This document shows, piece by piece, positions 5,569 to 7,248 of a DNA stretch of 7,248 bases. Under the pieces are notes generated by a model that saw nothing but the letters and a program-made list of their open reading frames with translations, ran no database searches and was not told the DNA's origin. Within the stretch, counting starts at the first letter, position 1; every line of letters begins with the position of its first letter. This stretch comes from an uncultured Acidaminococcus sp. (GTDB lineage: Bacteria; Bacillota_C; Negativicutes; Acidaminococcales; Acidaminococcaceae). Position numbers and translations under genes: made by a program. The stretch spans positions 1 through 7,248 of the forward strand of contig OMUE01000202.1 of the NCBI GenBank assembly GCA_900314165.1, read 5' to 3'.

Positions 5569-6120
5569 TTATTTTTCGTAGACGGAACGCTTCAGGATGC
5601 CGATGTAGGGCAGGTTCCGATATTCTTCGTCGTAATCCAGGCCATAGCCTACCACAAATTCGTCGGGAATGACAAAGCCGGCATAATGGGGCAGCATCTT
5701 TACAAGACGCCGTTCCTTCTTGTCCAACATGACGGCTACTTTCAGGCTCTTGGGGTTCCGGTGGTCAAACAGTTCGCTGACTTCCCGGAGGGTCAGGCCC
5801 GTATCGATGACATCGTCCACCAGCAGCACGTTCTTGCCGGCTACGTTGCGGCTGGTATCGTATTGGATATCCACCTTGCCGGTGCTCTTGGTGCCGGAGC
5901 CATAGGAAGAGGCCTTTACGAAATCAATGCGCATGGGCACGGTAATGTGCTGGGTCAGTTCTGTAGCAAAATAGGCTGCGCCTTTCAGCAGACACACTAC
6001 GACCAGTTCTTCCCCTTCGTAATCTTTGCTGATCTGTGCCCCTAATTCCGCAATGCGGGCTTTCAGGGTCTTTTCGTCAATTAAGATTTTCTCCAGATTC
6101 TCTTCAAGCTTTACTTGCAT
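5569..6120 (-). CDS. hpt: Hypoxanthine phosphoribosyltransferase
   Basis: Purine salvage enzyme that joins hypoxanthine (and usually guanine) to PRPP to give IMP or GMP; cytosolic. The 183-residue length is normal for the bacterial enzyme. The PRPP-binding motif VDDVIDTGLT (101-110) carries the acidic pair Asp102-Asp103 and Asp106, the expected catalytic base. SSYGSG (71-76) is the flexible active-site loop, LLKGA (44-48) the early PRPP loop, and FVVGYGLDY (155-163) the purine-binding region. The ATG at 6120 follows AAGGAG (6136-6131) by 10 nt. It overlaps the end of tilS by 17 nt, so the two are probably translationally coupled. An 80-bp gap with hairpins separates it from ftsH. Confidence 0.97.
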   Translation of the reverse strand: MQVKLEENLEKILIDEKTLKARIAELGAQISKDYEGEELVVVCLLKGAAYFATELTQHITVPMRIDFVKASSYGSGTKSTGKVDIQYDTSRNVAGKNVLLVDDVIDTGLTLREVSELFDHRNPKSLKVAVMLDKKERRLVKMLPHYAGFVIPDEFVVGYGLDYDEEYRNLPYIGILKRSVYEK

Positions 6121-7156
6121 ATCTCTGCTGCTCCTTCTTTGCTAATTTTTCTTCCCGTTCCTGCTGACGGGAACGTTCATTCCTGCCGACCATCAGTCGT
6201 CCATTGAGATAGATAAGCCGTACCTGACCGGGTACGTCCAGGGCTTTATTCCCCACGCCCTTATCGATCATGGCCAGTACATTATGCACGTGGTCAAAAC
6301 TCAGTTCCTGTCCTCCTGCTTCCCTGACAAGGATCCGGATGATCCGGGTCTTGAGGCAAAGGGGCAGGTTCTGGAAGTCCGTTTCAACTTTGATATCAAA
6401 GGTACCGAATACATCCCGCCCATAGGCGTCGATGTAGCGGCGGGCCTGTCTTTCCAGATAGGCTTCATCGCTGGCAGCCAGGCTGGCGGCCTGTGCCAGC
6501 TGCTTTTTGATGCGGGGGTTCTGGGTAGCCAGAAGCGGCAGCAGTTTCAGCCGCACCCAGTTCCGTTTTATGGCCAGGTCCGTATTGGAACTGTCCGTTA
6601 CATACAACAGGCCCATTTCTTCGCAGTAGGCTTCTGTGTCCCGGCGGCTGACGGACAGGAAAGGTCTGGCCAGATAGCCGTTCACCGGCAGCATACCACG
6701 AAGGCCTCGGGTACCTGCGCCCCGCAGGAGGTTCAACAGCACAGTCTCTGCCTGGTCGTCCATATGGTGAGCCAGGAAAATGGCCTGGGCCCCTTCCTGT
6801 TGACGGCATTGTTCCAAGGCTTCATACCGCAGCTTCCGGGCCGCTTCTTCCAGGGAAAGGCCTTGGGCTGCTGCCAGAGCCTGAGGATCTACATCCCTAC
6901 GCATAAAGGTCAGGCCGCGGCTGCTGCAATAGTCTTCTACAGCCTGGGCATCCCGCTCTGCTTCGTCGCCCCGGAGATGATGCTGGACGTGGACGACGAT
7001 GACCTGCACGTCATCCTCCTCACCCTGGGAGGCCAGCACATCCGTCAGGCACAGGGAATCCGCCCCGCCTGAACAAGCGGCTATGACCTTGGTGCGGGGC
7101 TGCCACAGAGGGGAAGCCGCCACCAGCTGCCGAAGGCTTTGTTCCAGTATACTCAA
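6104..7156 (-). CDS. tilS: tRNA(Ile)-lysidine synthetase TilS (short form)
   Basis: Attaches lysine to C34 of the tRNA-Ile that reads AUA, using ATP; this changes both decoding and charging and is essential in most bacteria. The PP-loop ATPase motif SGGADS is at 29-34, HHMDDQAET at 130-138 and DSSNTDLAIKRNWVR at 188-202, all characteristic of the family. A middle tRNA-binding region spans about 260-325. The protein then ends in a charged tail (326-350) and lacks the roughly 100-residue C-terminal domain of longer TilS proteins; at 350 residues it resembles the known short forms. Because hpt overlaps its end, there is no leftover downstream coding remnant. TTG at 7156 is taken as start because AGAGGTGA lies 7 nt upstream; the upstream in-frame TTG at 7177 lies in a terminator T-run. 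Confidence 0.94.
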   Translation of the reverse strand: MSILEQSLRQLVAASPLWQPRTKVIAACSGGADSLCLTDVLASQGEEDDVQVIVVHVQHHLRGDEAERDAQAVEDYCSSRGLTFMRRDVDPQALAAAQGLSLEEAARKLRYEALEQCRQQEGAQAIFLAHHMDDQAETVLLNLLRGAGTRGLRGMLPVNGYLARPFLSVSRRDTEAYCEEMGLLYVTDSSNTDLAIKRNWVRLKLLPLLATQNPRIKKQLAQAASLAASDEAYLERQARRYIDAYGRDVFGTFDIKVETDFQNLPLCLKTRIIRILVREAGGQELSFDHVHNVLAMIDKGVGNKALDVPGQVRLIYLNGRLMVGRNERSRQQEREEKLAKKEQQRYASKA

Positions 7157-7163
7157 AATTCTT

Positions 7164-7171
7164 TCACCTCT
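7164..7171 (-). promoter_or_regulatory. tilS ribosome binding site
   Basis: AGAGGTGA on the minus strand matches the 16S rRNA 3' end well and sits 7 nt before TTG at 7156. It sets the tilS start at this TTG. It is separated by only 4 nt from the T-run of the preceding terminator. Confidence 0.8.
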
Positions 7172-7175
7172 AAAC

Positions 7176-7205
7176 AAAAAAAGGTACTTCCGAGGAAGTA
7201 CCTTT
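7176..7205 (-). terminator. Rho-independent terminator between the upstream gene and tilS
   Basis: Perfect arms AAAGGTACTTC (7180-7190) and GAAGTACCTTT (7195-7205) enclose a CGAG loop (CTCG on the minus strand). On the minus strand the stem runs directly into seven T residues (7182-7176). It begins 5 bp after the tandem stop codons of the upstream gene and ends 4 nt before the tilS ribosome binding site, so no promoter fits between them. Confidence 0.92.
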
Positions 7206-7213
7206 CGTGTTCA

Positions 7214-7248
7214 TCAATCTCCTCTGCGAGCACCACGGCCGCCCCGTT
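7214..7248 (-). CDS. 3' end of an unidentified gene with an RGG-rich tail (partial)
   Basis: Only the last ten codons and the stop are in the window, reading RGGRGARRGD followed by TGA (7216-7214) and a second in-frame TGA (7213-7211). The tandem stops and the terminator 5 bp further on support this as a real gene end. An Arg/Gly-rich basic tail is typical of RNA-binding proteins. In related Firmicutes an S1-domain RNA-binding protein is often encoded near tilS, so that is the best guess, but ten residues cannot identify it. The other two frames either lack a stop here or run through the terminator. Confidence 0.55.
   Translation of the reverse strand, partial: RGGRGARRGD

Noticed and set aside
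7171..7213. Short minus-strand frame MNTKGTSSEVPFFV after AGGAG, a possible leader peptide
   Set aside because: It begins inside the tandem stops of the upstream gene and is read almost wholly from the terminator hairpin. No run of regulatory codons is seen; probably chance.

Overview
The window carries a block of housekeeping genes, all on the minus strand. In transcription order (right to left) it holds the last codons of an unidentified arginine/glycine-rich protein, tilS (tRNA-Ile lysidine synthetase), hpt (hypoxanthine phosphoribosyltransferase), ftsH (membrane AAA+ protease), birA (biotin ligase/repressor), coaX (type III pantothenate kinase) and dusB (tRNA-dihydrouridine synthase). The tilS-hpt-ftsH order, a bifunctional BirA, a type III CoaX and the birA-coaX-dusB order are typical of Firmicutes (Bacillota). 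The moderately GC-rich coding sequence and the repeat-rich gaps make me favour a Negativicutes organism, perhaps of the Acidaminococcaceae. That placement is inference, not something the sequence proves.

Layout: 1-238 is a perfect 37-bp tandem array, followed by a 7-bp array (268-302) that supplies the last codons of dusB (285-1259). The dusB-coaX gap holds two long perfect hairpins. coaX (1393-2163) is preceded by a 270-bp gap containing a G-rich 7-bp array, a palindromic intergenic repeat and a good promoter just downstream of birA (2434-3429). birA has its own short leader with inverted repeats and a possible operator, placed after the ftsH terminator. ftsH (3548-5488), hpt (5569-6120) and tilS (6104-7156) form a tight unit. 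A strong terminator for the upstream gene sits almost on top of the tilS ribosome binding site.

Functionally there are two sets. tilS-hpt-ftsH joins an essential tRNA modification, purine salvage and membrane proteolysis. birA-coaX-dusB joins biotin attachment and biotin sensing, the first step of coenzyme A synthesis, and tRNA dihydrouridine formation. All six genes look intact, with catalytic motifs present; TilS is the compact form without the usual C-terminal domain.

I see no defence system, mobile element with a transposase, CRISPR array or novel gene cluster. The unusual content lies between the genes: three short-period arrays and several hairpin repeats fill most gaps and in places overlap expression signals or coding ends. 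No real plus-strand gene is visible; long plus-strand open frames at the left edge come from the stop-free 37-bp repeat.
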